A stretch of 38,791 nt of DNA from DATGIQ01 sp035295665. GTDB taxonomy: Bacteria; Planctomycetota; Planctomycetia; Gemmatales; Gemmataceae. The notes under the pieces are model-generated. The model saw nothing but the letters and a program-made list of their open reading frames with translations. It was not told the DNA's origin and searched no databases. This document shows, in pieces, positions 23,484 to 32,345 of this stretch (positions within the stretch are counted from its first letter, which is position 1; every line of letters starts with the position of its first letter). The translations under genes and the position numbers were made by a program. The stretch is from contig DATGIQ010000183.1 of the NCBI GenBank assembly GCA_035295665.1, positions 1 through 38,791 on the forward strand. The letters run 5' to 3'.

Positions 23484-24668
23484 ATGAAGATTCACGAATA
23501 TCAAGCGAAAGCGCTACTCGCAGCTGCGGGAGCGGCCGTGCCGCGCGGCGTTGTGGCCTCCTCGCCGGCCGAGGCGGCACAAGCGTTTGACCGCAATGGA
23601 GGTCCTGCGATTCTCAAGGCCCAAATCCACGCCGGCGGCCGGGGGAAAGGCCGGTTCAAAGGGAGCGGCCAGGAATGGGGCGGCGTCAAGTTTGTGCGTT
23701 CGCGGGAGGAGTGCGGCCAGGTGGCGGAGATCATGTTTCGGTTTCCCCTGGTCACCCGCCAGACCGGCGAACAGGGTCAGCGCGTTTCCAAAGTTCTGGT
23801 GCAAGAAGCGGTTGACATCGCCCGAGAAATCTACCTCGGCATGGTCGTGGACCGAGCCATCAGTCGGCCGGTACTGATGGCCTGCGCCGAAGGTGGCGTC
23901 GAGATCGAAGAGGTGGCCGCCCGCAGCCCGGAGAAAATCCTCAAGGCACCGGTCGATCCCGATGCCGGCTTGCATCCCTTCCAGACACGCCGGCTCACCT
24001 ACGCGCTCGGCTTCAACGGCACGGAAGCGCCGAAGGCGGAGGCGCTCATGATGGCGCTGGGGAAAGTATTCCTGGAGAAGGATTGCAGCCTGGCCGAAAT
24101 CAATCCGGTCGTCGTGACTCCGAAAGGCGACGTGTTGGCGCTCGATGCCAAGATGAATTTTGATGACAACGCCCTCTTTCGGCATCCCGAAATCGAAAAC
24201 TACCGCGATGAAACCGAAGAAGACGCAGCCGAGCTGCGCGCGGCCCGGGCGGGACTCAGTTTTATCCGGTTGAACGGCACGATTGGCTGCCTCGTCAACG
24301 GTGCGGGGCTGGCAATGAGCACGATGGATATCATCAAGTTCCACGGCGGCGAACCGGCCAACTTCCTGGACGTCGGCGGCGGAGCCAACAAGGACCAAGT
24401 GACGGAGGCGTTTCGGATCCTCCTGGCCGATCCGAGGGTGAAGGCGGTGCTGGTCAACATCTTCGGCGGTATCATGAGGTGTGATATCATCGCCGGAGCC
24501 ATTTTGGCGGCGTTTCAGGAGGTCGGGTTTCACGTGCCGTTGGTCGTGCGCCTGGAAGGCACCAACGTCGAACAGGGCCGCAAGATGCTGGCCGAAAGCG
24601 GCTTGAATATCATCACCGCCAACGGCATGACCGACGCGGCCAAGAAGGTGGTGGCGGCGGCGAAGTAG
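23484..24668 (+). CDS. sucC: succinyl-CoA synthetase (ADP-forming) beta subunit
   Basis: 394 residues, close to the usual 388. Begins MKIHEYQAKALLAAAGAAVP, the typical ATP-grasp start, with QIHAGGRGKG for nucleotide binding. LAEINPVVVT and LDAKMNFDDNALFRHPEI are hallmark segments, and the C-terminal CoA-ligase-like domain has NFLDVGGGANKDQVTEAFRI and VNIFGGIMRCD. It makes ATP or GTP from succinyl-CoA in the TCA cycle together with the alpha subunit, and holds the nucleotide site. The second ATG (23484) is used because AGGGA lies 7 bases upstream; the ATG at 23478 would be one base from it. The alpha subunit gene follows after an unusually long gap of 279 bases. Confidence 0.95.
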   Translation: MKIHEYQAKALLAAAGAAVPRGVVASSPAEAAQAFDRNGGPAILKAQIHAGGRGKGRFKGSGQEWGGVKFVRSREECGQVAEIMFRFPLVTRQTGEQGQRVSKVLVQEAVDIAREIYLGMVVDRAISRPVLMACAEGGVEIEEVAARSPEKILKAPVDPDAGLHPFQTRRLTYALGFNGTEAPKAEALMMALGKVFLEKDCSLAEINPVVVTPKGDVLALDAKMNFDDNALFRHPEIENYRDETEEDAAELRAARAGLSFIRLNGTIGCLVNGAGLAMSTMDIIKFHGGEPANFLDVGGGANKDQVTEAFRILLADPRVKAVLVNIFGGIMRCDIIAGAILAAFQEVGFHVPLVVRLEGTNVEQGRKMLAESGLNIITANGMTDAAKKVVAAAK

Positions 24669-24947
24669 GCCGCGGCAAGCAATCCGTGGGCAGCTTCGTT
24701 TCGGCACCCAAATGGTCTAGGTGGCCGCTTCTGAAGCGCGAAATGTTAACGTTCACCAGCGGCGCAAACAGTCCCTTGTCCTTGAAGAGACAGAAGAATT
24801 GACCGGTGAGGAGGTCTTGCCGGGTTTTCGATGTCGCGTGGCGGAGTTGTTGCTTTGCCCGGGCAGTAAGATTTGACGGACGGCCCGCAAGGCGCTGAAA
24901 TCGCTGACCGGCTCGCCAGGCTTTTCAGTAGTACAGGAACAACGGCG

Positions 24948-25823
24948 ATGAGCATCCTTGTCGATAAAAACACCCGCGTACTGTGCCAGGGCATGGGCAA
25001 AGCCGGCACCTTCCATGCCCTGGGCTGTCGCGATTATGGCACGCAAGTGGTCGGTGGCGTCGTCCCGGGGAAGGGCGGCACCGTAAAAGAAGGATTTCCG
25101 CTATTCGACACGGTTGCCGAAGCCGTACAGAAGACCGGGGCGAACGCAACCATGATTTTTGTGCCGCCGCCCGCCGCGGCCGATGCCATCCTGGAGGCCG
25201 CCGATGCTGGTATCGCCGTCATTGTCGCCATCACAGAAGGAATTCCCGTCCTGGACATGGCCCGGGCCATGCCGTTTCTGAAAGAACGCCCATGCCGGCT
25301 CATTGGCCCCAACTGCCCCGGTGTCATTACCCCTGGTCAGTGCAAGATCGGTATCATGCCCGGCTATATCCACAAGCCCGGCCCGGTCGGCGTCATCAGC
25401 CGCAGCGGCACCTTGACCTACGAGGCCGTTTGGCAGTTGTCCAATCTGGGACTGGGCCAGTCCACCTGCGTCGGACTCGGCGGCGATCCGATTGTGGGAA
25501 CGTCCTTCATCGATCTGCTGAGGATGTTCGAGGCGGATCCGCAGACCGAAGCAATCCTCATGATGGGCGAGATCGGTGGCTCAGCCGAGGAGCACGCGGC
25601 TGAGTTCATTGCGCAGCACGTGACGAAACCGGTGGCTGCATTCATTGCCGGCCAAACCGCCCCGCCTGGCAAGCGCATGGGGCACGCTGGCGCCATCATC
25701 AGCGGCGGCAGTGGCACGGCCAAGGAAAAGATCGCAGCACTCCAGGCCGCCGGGATTGCCGTGGCCGAGAGCCCGGCCGATCTTGGCGTGACAGTCCAGC
25801 GTGCCATGAAGATCAAGCGCTGA
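24948..25823 (+). CDS. sucD: succinyl-CoA synthetase alpha subunit
   Basis: 291 residues against a usual 290. Begins MSILVDKNTRVLCQGMGKAG (CoA-binding Rossmann part). It has ITEGIPVLDM and GPNCPGVITP in the middle and the phosphohistidine motif GHAGAI with H246. It catalyses the succinyl-CoA to succinate half-reaction with the beta subunit encoded upstream. A longer frame starts at 24873, but 24948 has AGGAA about 9 bases upstream and matches the family start. The 24669-24947 spacer shows no gene, terminator or promoter that I can support. Confidence 0.95.
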   Translation: MSILVDKNTRVLCQGMGKAGTFHALGCRDYGTQVVGGVVPGKGGTVKEGFPLFDTVAEAVQKTGANATMIFVPPPAAADAILEAADAGIAVIVAITEGIPVLDMARAMPFLKERPCRLIGPNCPGVITPGQCKIGIMPGYIHKPGPVGVISRSGTLTYEAVWQLSNLGLGQSTCVGLGGDPIVGTSFIDLLRMFEADPQTEAILMMGEIGGSAEEHAAEFIAQHVTKPVAAFIAGQTAPPGKRMGHAGAIISGGSGTAKEKIAALQAAGIAVAESPADLGVTVQRAMKIKR

Positions 25824-25879
25824 TCGTGCCGGCGCCTGGCGATACGATCCCTTTGTGCTACCGGCGACTGCGTTGTAGG

Positions 25880-27337
25880 ATGGAGGGCATGGCTTCACAA
25901 CCTCGCTCGCACTGGCCAACGGTTCGAACCCGGCGTGAATTTCTCTGCCAGGCCGGTGGCGGCTTCGGCGCCGTGGCGCTCTCCTGGCTCCTAGCCCGCG
26001 ATGGCTACGCCGCTGGCGGCGGGCCCAGGCCGTCAGTCAATCTCCTGGCCGCGAAGCCGCCCCACTTTGAAGGCAAGGCGAAAGCGGTCATTTTCCTGTT
26101 CATGGTCGGCGGCCCGAGCCATATTGACCTCTTCGACCCCAAGCCCGAGCTGCAAAAGCACCACGGCCAGCCGTTGCCAAAGACCTTTGGCATGCCCGTC
26201 AGCCAATTCACCAAGGGCGACACCCCTTTATTGGCGAGTACGCGCATCTTTAACAAGTATGGCCAATCCGGACTTGAAGTCTCTGATCTGCTGCCGCACT
26301 TGGCGACCTGCGTAGATGAAATTGCCTTCCTACGATCCTGTTGGTGCACCAGCACCATCCATGCTCCGGCCATGTACGAACTGCACAGCGGCCGGACCCA
26401 GATGGGTTATCCGAGCCTCGGCTCGTGGGTAACCTACGGCCTAGGCAGCGTAAGTGAAAACCTGCCAGCCTACTGTGTCCTTCTCCAGCCGGAAGGAACA
26501 CCGGAAGGCGGCGCTCCGTGCTGGGGTGCTGGTTTTCTGCCGCCGGTGTATCAGGGCACGCTGCTCCGCAAGGGCTCCAGTCCAATCCTTAATCTGAAAC
26601 GGCCAGAGGACATCGGACCAGAGCAGCAGCGCCGGACGCTCGATCTCATCCAGCAGATGAACGCGATCGATCTCGATCCGGACGACAAGGAATTGGCGGC
26701 GCGCATCGCGACCTACGAGCTTGCCTATCGCATGCAGCAACACGCTCCGGAGGCGGTCGATCTCTCCCGAGAGACGACCGCAACTCATCAGGCCTATGGC
26801 CTCGATGACAAGCGCACGGCCGATTTCGGCACGCGCTGCTTGCTGGCCCGGCGGCTGGTCGAACGGGGCGTGCGCTTCGTGCAGCTTTATTCCGGTGGTG
26901 GGCCGCTCATCACGCAATGGGATGCCCATGACGACATCAACGGCAATCACGAAAAAATGTGTGCCCACGTCGACAGGCCGATCGCCGCACTTTTGAAGGA
27001 TCTCAAGCAACGGGGTTTGCTGGAAAGTACGCTTGTTGTCTGGGCCAGTGAGTTTGGCCGAACTCCCATGTCCCAGGGGGGGAAAGGACGAGATCACAAT
27101 CCGTATGGTTTCACGATGTGGTTAGCTGGCGGCGGTGTCAAAGGTGGACAGGCGATCGGCGCCACCGACGAGTTTGGGCTGCGCGCTCAACACGAACGCA
27201 TTTCGGTGCACGATTTCCACGCTACCATATTGCACCTGTTGGGTCTCGATCACGAGAAGCTGACCTTTCTGCACAATGCCCGCGATGAGCGGCTGACGGA
27301 TGTAGCGGGACAGGTCATTGATAAAGTGGTGGGTTGA
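25880..27337 (+). CDS. Tat-exported DUF1501 protein
   Basis: 485 residues with a twin-arginine signal (TRREFL with R18-R19, then the hydrophobic GFGAVALSWLLA). The DUF1501 (PF07394) body has KAVIFLFMVGGPSHIDLFDP, TIHAPAMYELHSG, GYPSLGSWVTYG, ASEFGRTPMSQGGKGRDHNP and HLLGLDHEKLTF. The fold is related to alkaline phosphatases/sulfatases, and these proteins are expanded in planctomycetes, usually beside PSD1/cytochrome genes; none is beside it here. Export is expected in folded form, which fits a metal- or cofactor-binding enzyme. The reaction is unknown. The start could also be the ATG at 25889. It sits 57 bases after sucD and is convergent with the oxidoreductase gene. Confidence 0.88.
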   Translation: MEGMASQPRSHWPTVRTRREFLCQAGGGFGAVALSWLLARDGYAAGGGPRPSVNLLAAKPPHFEGKAKAVIFLFMVGGPSHIDLFDPKPELQKHHGQPLPKTFGMPVSQFTKGDTPLLASTRIFNKYGQSGLEVSDLLPHLATCVDEIAFLRSCWCTSTIHAPAMYELHSGRTQMGYPSLGSWVTYGLGSVSENLPAYCVLLQPEGTPEGGAPCWGAGFLPPVYQGTLLRKGSSPILNLKRPEDIGPEQQRRTLDLIQQMNAIDLDPDDKELAARIATYELAYRMQQHAPEAVDLSRETTATHQAYGLDDKRTADFGTRCLLARRLVERGVRFVQLYSGGGPLITQWDAHDDINGNHEKMCAHVDRPIAALLKDLKQRGLLESTLVVWASEFGRTPMSQGGKGRDHNPYGFTMWLAGGGVKGGQAIGATDEFGLRAQHERISVHDFHATILHLLGLDHEKLTFLHNARDERLTDVAGQVIDKVVG

Positions 27338-27339
27338 AT

Positions 27340-28458
27340 TCAACGATCGGCTGTCAGAAATTCCCGAAGCTGGGTCACTCGATGCTCTTGGGCGGCCACA
27401 TAAACCGCTTCACACAGCGCGATGGTTTCCAAATTGTCCCGGCCGCTGATCTCCGGCTCGCGCTCTTCCTCCAACGCGCATAGAAGTTGTGCCATGGTTC
27501 CCGCGAAGGCGTCCGGGAACCAGACTTCCTTCCAACGCGGTTGAAACCAGTATCCCGGTTGAAGCCGGGTTGTAAAATCCAGCGTGCTCGGTGTTCGTGT
27601 TGGGTAGCTCGGCCAGCCAATCGTACCCCGCGCCAGACCCTCCGTTCCTTCGACCCGCCAGCGGATGTAAAGCTCACCTTCGCTTCCCTCCCGGATTGGG
27701 CCGGTCCAGACATCGTCCCAGGCGGTTGCCCGGCAGCCGTTGTCGTATTCGAGGATGTACAGATTCAGGCCGTCTTGGTGGGGGAAGCGGGTGCGCGGGT
27801 CCGGCCGGGTACTGGCCAAAACCCGGTCGGGGGTCCCAAACCAGTACCGAAAGGTATCGAGGTGATGAATGCTCATGATGAACGTGGAGAGTGAGGAGAG
27901 CCGTTCGCTCCACGGCATCCAGTGCGGGATTGCTCGCATCTCAATGGTGCCCAGGACCGGTTCACCTAGCCAACCACGCTGCAACAGATCTTTGAGCGCG
28001 CGGACGGATTGATCGTAACGCATGTTTTGATTGACGGCCAACCGGATGCCTGCCTGAGTACAGAGCTGGACACATTCCTGGGCTTCCCGATAGGTCAGGG
28101 CCAAGGGCTTCTGCGCGAGGATGCCGCGAAGATGATCGCGATGATTTACGGCCTGTCGGATAATCTGGGGCTGGACATCGGGCGGCACGGCAATGTCGAG
28201 AACTTCCAGTGTTGGATCGGAAAGGAGTTCGTCGGCAGTGCCATAAAACCGCGGAATCCCGTGCGCCTGGGCCACGGCGTGGGCATGCGCCGGATCGCGC
28301 GCCGCAATGGCGACCGGACGGAAGCCGGCCTGGCGGTAGGCGGCGAGATGGCAATCCCGCATGATGAAGCCGGCCCCGATGCAGCCGATGCGGAAATCAC
28401 GCCGTCGCGGCCAGCGGGGCAGATAGTCCAAGGCCAAATCCAGGGGCGCGGTAGACAT
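27340..28458 (-). CDS. Gfo/Idh/MocA family oxidoreductase
   Basis: 372 residues. The N-terminal Rossmann fold has RIGCIGAGFIM for NAD(P) and AIAARDP; the conserved lysine motif is AQKPLA (family EKPLA), and the second domain continues with LAVNQNMRYDQSVRAL. These enzymes oxidise or epimerise sugars and inositols. No signal peptide is present, so a cytosolic enzyme is expected. It begins 25 bases after the ispH stop on the same strand, so the two are probably cotranscribed, though nothing links them metabolically. The substrate is not predictable. Confidence 0.88.
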   Translation of the reverse strand: MSTAPLDLALDYLPRWPRRRDFRIGCIGAGFIMRDCHLAAYRQAGFRPVAIAARDPAHAHAVAQAHGIPRFYGTADELLSDPTLEVLDIAVPPDVQPQIIRQAVNHRDHLRGILAQKPLALTYREAQECVQLCTQAGIRLAVNQNMRYDQSVRALKDLLQRGWLGEPVLGTIEMRAIPHWMPWSERLSSLSTFIMSIHHLDTFRYWFGTPDRVLASTRPDPRTRFPHQDGLNLYILEYDNGCRATAWDDVWTGPIREGSEGELYIRWRVEGTEGLARGTIGWPSYPTRTPSTLDFTTRLQPGYWFQPRWKEVWFPDAFAGTMAQLLCALEEEREPEISGRDNLETIALCEAVYVAAQEHRVTQLREFLTADR

Positions 28459-28483
28459 GAGCGGCTCTTCTTTCTTGCCGCTG

Positions 28484-29419
28484 CTACGTCAACGCAACGA
28501 CGCGCAATTCTCGGGGCAGGGGAAAATTGACGTGTTCTTCGCGAACGGTCCGGCTCGTGACGGTCGCTCCGTAACGCCGCTCCAAGTACTCGACACATTC
28601 CCGCACCACTTCCTCCGGAGCACTCGCCCCGGCCGTGATTAGAACCGTATCCGATTCCTTGAACCAGCCGTCATCGATCTCGTCGGCCCGATCGATGAGA
28701 TAGGCCGGTTTTCCACAGCTTTGCGCGATCTCTCCGAGCCGCATGCTATTGGAACTATTTCGGCTTCCCAAGACGAGCACGACATCGGCTTCTGGCACGA
28801 GCTGTTTCACGGCCTCCTGCCGATTCTGCGTGGCATAGCAAATATCATCTCGCGACGGTCCGATAATTTGGGGAAAGCGGAGCCGCAAGGCGTGGATGAT
28901 GATCTCGGCGTCATCCACGCTCAACGTGGTTTGGGTCAGGTAGGCCAGCCTCGCGTTTTCCGCAAGATCCAGGCGTTCCACGTCGGAAACATCCTGCACG
29001 AGGAGGATGTTCGTCGGCGCCTCACCCATGGTGCCTAAAACCTCATCATGGCCTTCATGGCCGATGAGGATAATGGTGTATCCTTCCTGGGCAAAGCGGA
29101 CCGCCTCGAGATGGACCTTGGTAACCAAAGGGCAGGTCGCGTCGATCGCATGCAGCCGGCGACTCGTGGCTGCCTCTCGAATGGCCGGCGCCACGCCGTG
29201 GGCGCTATACAGCACGTTGGAACCTTCGGGGATATCCTCGATGCGGTCCACGAAGACAACCCCGCGCTTGCGGAATCGCTCCACGACGGGCCGGTTGTGA
29301 ACAATTTCGTGATAAACATAGAGCGGCGTCCCGAACAGCTCCAGGGCGCGATCCAGGCTTTCGATCGCCATGTTCACACCGGCACAGAAACCACGCGGAT
29401 TGGCCAAGATGAGCTTCAC
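28484..29419 (-). CDS. ispH: 4-hydroxy-3-methylbut-2-enyl diphosphate reductase
   Basis: 311 residues. The three cluster cysteines are C12 (PRGFCAGV), C96 (DATCPLV) and C194 (DDICYATQ). Active-site residues H41, H74, H124 and E126 (GHEGHDEV) and the SSNS diphosphate-binding motif are all present. It makes IPP and DMAPP in the last step of the MEP isoprenoid pathway using a 4Fe-4S cluster. The start is a GTG at 29419 with AGAGGGGG upstream; the longer frame to 29551 adds unrelated sequence. It lies downstream of the small secreted protein gene and upstream of the Gfo/Idh/MocA gene. Confidence 0.95.
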   Translation of the reverse strand: MKLILANPRGFCAGVNMAIESLDRALELFGTPLYVYHEIVHNRPVVERFRKRGVVFVDRIEDIPEGSNVLYSAHGVAPAIREAATSRRLHAIDATCPLVTKVHLEAVRFAQEGYTIILIGHEGHDEVLGTMGEAPTNILLVQDVSDVERLDLAENARLAYLTQTTLSVDDAEIIIHALRLRFPQIIGPSRDDICYATQNRQEAVKQLVPEADVVLVLGSRNSSNSMRLGEIAQSCGKPAYLIDRADEIDDGWFKESDTVLITAGASAPEEVVRECVEYLERRYGATVTSRTVREEHVNFPLPRELRVVALT

Positions 29420-29490
29420 GCGCGAACCCCCTCTCACTCTCCATATCGTACCGAGGCCGCTCCAAGCCGCCAACCATAGCCGACAAAATG

Positions 29491-29518
29491 GCATCGCCAC
29501 CCTGGCGGGTGGCGATGC
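29491..29518 (-). terminator. perfect hairpin, probable terminator
   Basis: GCATCGCCACCC (29491-29502), TGGC loop, GGGTGGCGATGC (29507-29518): a perfect 12-bp stem with a 4-base loop. It lies between the stop of the small secreted protein gene (29558) and the ispH start (29419). Reading leftwards it is followed by CATTTTGTC, a short T-run, consistent with a terminator or attenuator in the minus direction. Confidence 0.55.
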
Positions 29519-29557
29519 GTGTTCGATCCGCAATTCGGGGAGAAGAATCAATTCGGC

Positions 29558-29896
29558 TTACTTTGCCTTGTCAGCGTACTCGACCTTGCTAACCTTGATG
29601 GTCTTCTTGCCGTCCTTTTCTGAAACCGTCCCCGTGACCGTGCCCTTCTGTGGCTTCTTGCACACGTCGCTGTGAAAATCCTTGTGGCCCTTGGAATCGA
29701 AGTAATAGACTGTATCCTTACCGTCCTTGGTGACCTTGATCACGGTGGCGCACGTCTTCTGGCCTTCGACTTTGAGGTCACATTTGGCGCAGGTGATCGT
29801 TCCTTTGAGGGTTTCTTCCTTGTCGGCGGCCTGGATACCGACCACCAGGGCAAGGATCACGGCCAGGCCCAGCATCATCGGCCAAGCAGTCTTCAT
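29558..29896 (-). CDS. small secreted Cys-rich protein, DUF6370-like
   Basis: 112 residues. A signal peptide (MKTAWPMMLGLAVILALVVG, cleavage near IQAADK) is followed by a mature part with the motif CAKCDLK, then KTCATVIKV, YYFDSKGHKDFHSDVC and GTVTGTVSEKDGKKTIKVSK. The Cys-x2-Cys plus two further cysteines and histidines suggest a metal- or haem-binding or disulfide-stabilised periplasmic protein. It resembles a small family widely seen in planctomycetes (probably DUF6370; recalled, not searched). The ATG at 29896 has AGGAG about 8 bases upstream. Function is unknown. Confidence 0.75.
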   Translation of the reverse strand: MKTAWPMMLGLAVILALVVGIQAADKEETLKGTITCAKCDLKVEGQKTCATVIKVTKDGKDTVYYFDSKGHKDFHSDVCKKPQKGTVTGTVSEKDGKKTIKVSKVEYADKAK

Positions 29897-29986
29897 GAGT
29901 AAGATCTCCTTTGAAAGAATCGCAACAAGGTTTCGCCTAACCACATGTCAAGCGACCCACCGTCATTGTAGGATTCGTATGCTGCG

Positions 29987-30015
29987 AGTATACCGACGCC
30001 TGTTCACTGAGGCAA
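29987..30015 (-). promoter_or_regulatory. sigma70-type promoter for the small secreted protein gene
   Basis: On the minus strand TTGCCT (30015-30010) and TATACT (29992-29987) are separated by 17 bases, giving an 80-base leader before the ATG at 29896. Confidence 0.5.
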
Positions 30016-30086
30016 GCACGCAATTCGCTCAAAAGCGATCGGGAGCCCTCTCTCCCCGCGACACAAGGCTTTGGCGGCGGCCAACG

Positions 30087-30114
30087 TTGACACCCTCCGA
30101 CCCTGGTCTAGAAT
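30087..30114 (+). promoter_or_regulatory. sigma70-type promoter for the arg genes
   Basis: TTGACA (30087-30092), 16-base spacer, TAGAAT (30109-30114). Transcription would begin near 30121, about 23 bases before the argB ATG at 30144. No ARG-box-like operator could be recognised. Confidence 0.6.
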
Positions 30115-30143
30115 AGTGATTTCCCACACGGGTGCTGATTCCG

Positions 30144-31022
30144 ATGGACGATGCCATCCGAAAAGCCGACGTGCTGATCGAGGCCCTCAGCTATATTCGC
30201 ACGTTCCGCGATCGGCTGACCGTCATCAAGCTCGGAGGCAGCGCCATGGAAGACGCTGGGACGCTCCGGGCTACGCTCCAGGATGTGGTCTTCATGGAAA
30301 CGGTCGGCATGCGTCCTGTGGTCGTGCACGGCGGCGGCAAAGCCATTGATCAGGGCATGGCCGCAGCTGGCCTAAAGCCACGCAAGGTCCGTGGACGCCG
30401 CTACACCGATGAGGCCACCCTGGCGATCGTCGTCCGCGTCCTCCAGGAGATCTGCACCGACATCGAAGCAGAGATTCGCCGTCTCGGCGGCCGGGCCGTC
30501 AGCATGATTGCCGGCTCACTCCGGTGCCTGTTCGGCGAAAAGCTACGGCTGACGGGCGAGGACGGCTCGCCGGTCGATCTAGGTCGCGTCGGCCGAATCA
30601 CGCGGGTCGACTACGCACTGCTTTCGGATCTTTGCGCCGCCGGCGTAGTCCCGGTCATTGCCTCCCTGGCTCTGGACGAACGGGGAGACTGGCTGAACAT
30701 CAACGCGGACACCGCGGCCGCGGCCGTGGCTGCGAACCTCCGAGCCGAGAAGCTGGTCCTGTTGACGGATACTCCTGGCATCCTGCTCAATCGCACGGAT
30801 CAGGCCTCGCTTTTGCGGAGCCTGGATGATGCGGGTTGTCGCGACCTGATTGGCCGCGGCATCATCGAGGAAGGCATGATTCCCAAAGTGGAAGCGTGTC
30901 TGGAAAGCTTGCGGGCGGGTGTCCGAAAGACGCACATAATCGATGGACGCCTTCGTCACTCCTTACTCTTGGAGATTTACACCGACCGCGGTGTTGGCAC
31001 GGAAATCGTACTCGGTCCGTAG
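30144..31022 (+). CDS. argB: acetylglutamate kinase
   Basis: 292 residues. Amino-acid-kinase fold with VIKLGGSAM, VVVHGGGKAIDQGM and GRRYTDEATL, then the nucleotide-site segment LLTDTPGILLN and EEGMIPKVEACLESL. It phosphorylates N-acetylglutamate, the second step of arginine synthesis, in the cytosol. It lacks the N-terminal extension of hexameric, arginine-inhibited plant/Pseudomonas type, but that alone does not settle its regulation. I use the ATG at 30144 rather than a GTG at 30132. Its stop codon (31020-31022) is inside the left arm of a 16-bp inverted repeat. argD follows 44 bases later. Confidence 0.93.
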   Translation: MDDAIRKADVLIEALSYIRTFRDRLTVIKLGGSAMEDAGTLRATLQDVVFMETVGMRPVVVHGGGKAIDQGMAAAGLKPRKVRGRRYTDEATLAIVVRVLQEICTDIEAEIRRLGGRAVSMIAGSLRCLFGEKLRLTGEDGSPVDLGRVGRITRVDYALLSDLCAAGVVPVIASLALDERGDWLNINADTAAAAVAANLRAEKLVLLTDTPGILLNRTDQASLLRSLDDAGCRDLIGRGIIEEGMIPKVEACLESLRAGVRKTHIIDGRLRHSLLLEIYTDRGVGTEIVLGP

Positions 31023-31052
31023 TCCGTAGCAAGAAACTACGGACTACGGACC
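31014..31052. repeat. perfect 16-bp inverted repeat between argB and argD
   Basis: GGTCCGTAGTCCGTAG at 31014-31029 is perfectly mirrored at 31037-31052 with a 7-base loop CAAGAAA; a third unit, ACGGACTAC, follows. The left arm contains the argB stop codon. A stable mRNA hairpin is expected between the two cistrons, without a T-run, so mRNA stabilisation or translational pausing is more likely than termination. Confidence 0.7.
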
Positions 31053-31066
31053 ACGGACTACTGTTC

Positions 31067-32254
31067 ATGTCTTCCACGCAAGAAATTCTCGAACTGTTCC
31101 AGCGCTACGTGATTGGCAACTACACGCGCTACCCGGCCTGCTTGGTGCGTGGGGAAGGATCATGGGTCTGGGATATCGAAGGGAACCGCTATCTGGATTT
31201 CTTCCCTGGGTGGGGCTGTGACCTGCTTGGCCATTGCCCGCCGCGGGTCGTCGAAGCAGTCCAGGAGCAAGTGAGCCAGCTGATCCATGTCCCCAATACA
31301 TGGTACACCGAGCCCCAAGGGAGGTTGGCCCAGGCGCTGAGTGACCGGAGCGGGTTCCAGGGCCAATGTTTCTTTTGCAATAGCGGCACCGAGGCAATCG
31401 AAGCGGCCATCAAGCTGGCCCGGCTGAACGGGAAACCGGGACGCTACAAGATCATTAGCATGATCAACAGCTTCCATGGCCGCACGATGGGGGCCCTCAC
31501 CGCCACGGGCCAGCCCAAATACCACCAGGGGATCGAACCGCTGTTGGCCGGCTTCAGCTACGCTCCCTTCGGAGATCTCGACGCTGCGGCCCACCTGATC
31601 GATACGGAGACGTGTGCCCTGTTGGTGGAACCGATCCAGGGCGAAGGGGGCATCCATCTCCCGCCAGCGGGATACCTCGAAGGGCTGCGAGCGTTGGCGG
31701 ACAAACACGGCTTGCTGTTGATCTTTGATGAAGTTCAGGCGGGAATGGGGCGCACGGGCCGCTGGTTCGCGCACCAACATTGGCCGGTACAACCCGATGC
31801 CATGACGCTAGCCAAAGCGCTGGCCGGCGGCGTGGCGTGTGGTGCTCTGGTCGCCCGGCCGGAGGTGGCGCAGAAATTGAAGCCCGGCACCCACGCGGCC
31901 ACATTCGGTGGCAATCCGATTGCGTGCGCCGCAGCCCTGGCAACGATCCAGACCATCGAGGAAGACGGCTTGTTGGCACGGGCCGAACAGATCGGGTCCC
32001 GTTTCCGTGAACGCTTGATGGGGCTCCAGCAGCGCTGCCCCTGGATCCAGGAAGTTCGCATCCAGGGAGCCATGATCGGCGTGGAATTGTCGGTGGACGG
32101 CACATGCGTCGTCAGTCGCTGCCTGGAGCGCCGGCTGCTGATCAACTGCACGCATGGAACCGTGCTCCGCTTGCTTCCGGCTCTGACCTTACGCGATGTC
32201 GAACTGGACGAAGGCTGCGCCATCCTGGAGGATGTTCTGTTGGCTTTGGTTTGA
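31067..32254 (+). CDS. argD: acetylornithine aminotransferase
   Basis: 395 residues, a class III PLP aminotransferase. Segments FPGWGCDLLGHCPPRVVEAV, FFCNSGTEAIEAAIKLAR, VEPIQGEGGIHLPP, LIFDEVQAGMGRTG, the PLP lysine region MTLAKALAGG and HAATFGGNPIACAAAL are all canonical. It converts N-acetylglutamate semialdehyde to N-acetylornithine using glutamate, in the cytosol. The ATG at 31067 follows the inverted repeat and has no clear Shine-Dalgarno sequence. Position between argB and argF supports ArgD over 4-aminobutyrate or succinylornithine aminotransferases. Confidence 0.92.
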   Translation: MSSTQEILELFQRYVIGNYTRYPACLVRGEGSWVWDIEGNRYLDFFPGWGCDLLGHCPPRVVEAVQEQVSQLIHVPNTWYTEPQGRLAQALSDRSGFQGQCFFCNSGTEAIEAAIKLARLNGKPGRYKIISMINSFHGRTMGALTATGQPKYHQGIEPLLAGFSYAPFGDLDAAAHLIDTETCALLVEPIQGEGGIHLPPAGYLEGLRALADKHGLLLIFDEVQAGMGRTGRWFAHQHWPVQPDAMTLAKALAGGVACGALVARPEVAQKLKPGTHAATFGGNPIACAAALATIQTIEEDGLLARAEQIGSRFRERLMGLQQRCPWIQEVRIQGAMIGVELSVDGTCVVSRCLERRLLINCTHGTVLRLLPALTLRDVELDEGCAILEDVLLALV

Positions 32255-32345
32255 TTACAATGCCGGGGAACGTAGGGAATCACCTTTCCTACCGGACCGC
32301 GCTTGCTCTTCTCGGCAAGAATCCAGAAGGGGTTGGACAGGGGTT

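Noticed and set aside
25919..25936. tRNA T-loop-like string GGTTCGAACCCGG
   Set aside because: It is codons of the Tat signal region of the DUF1501 gene (encoding TVRTRR) and no cloverleaf or acceptor stem surrounds it.
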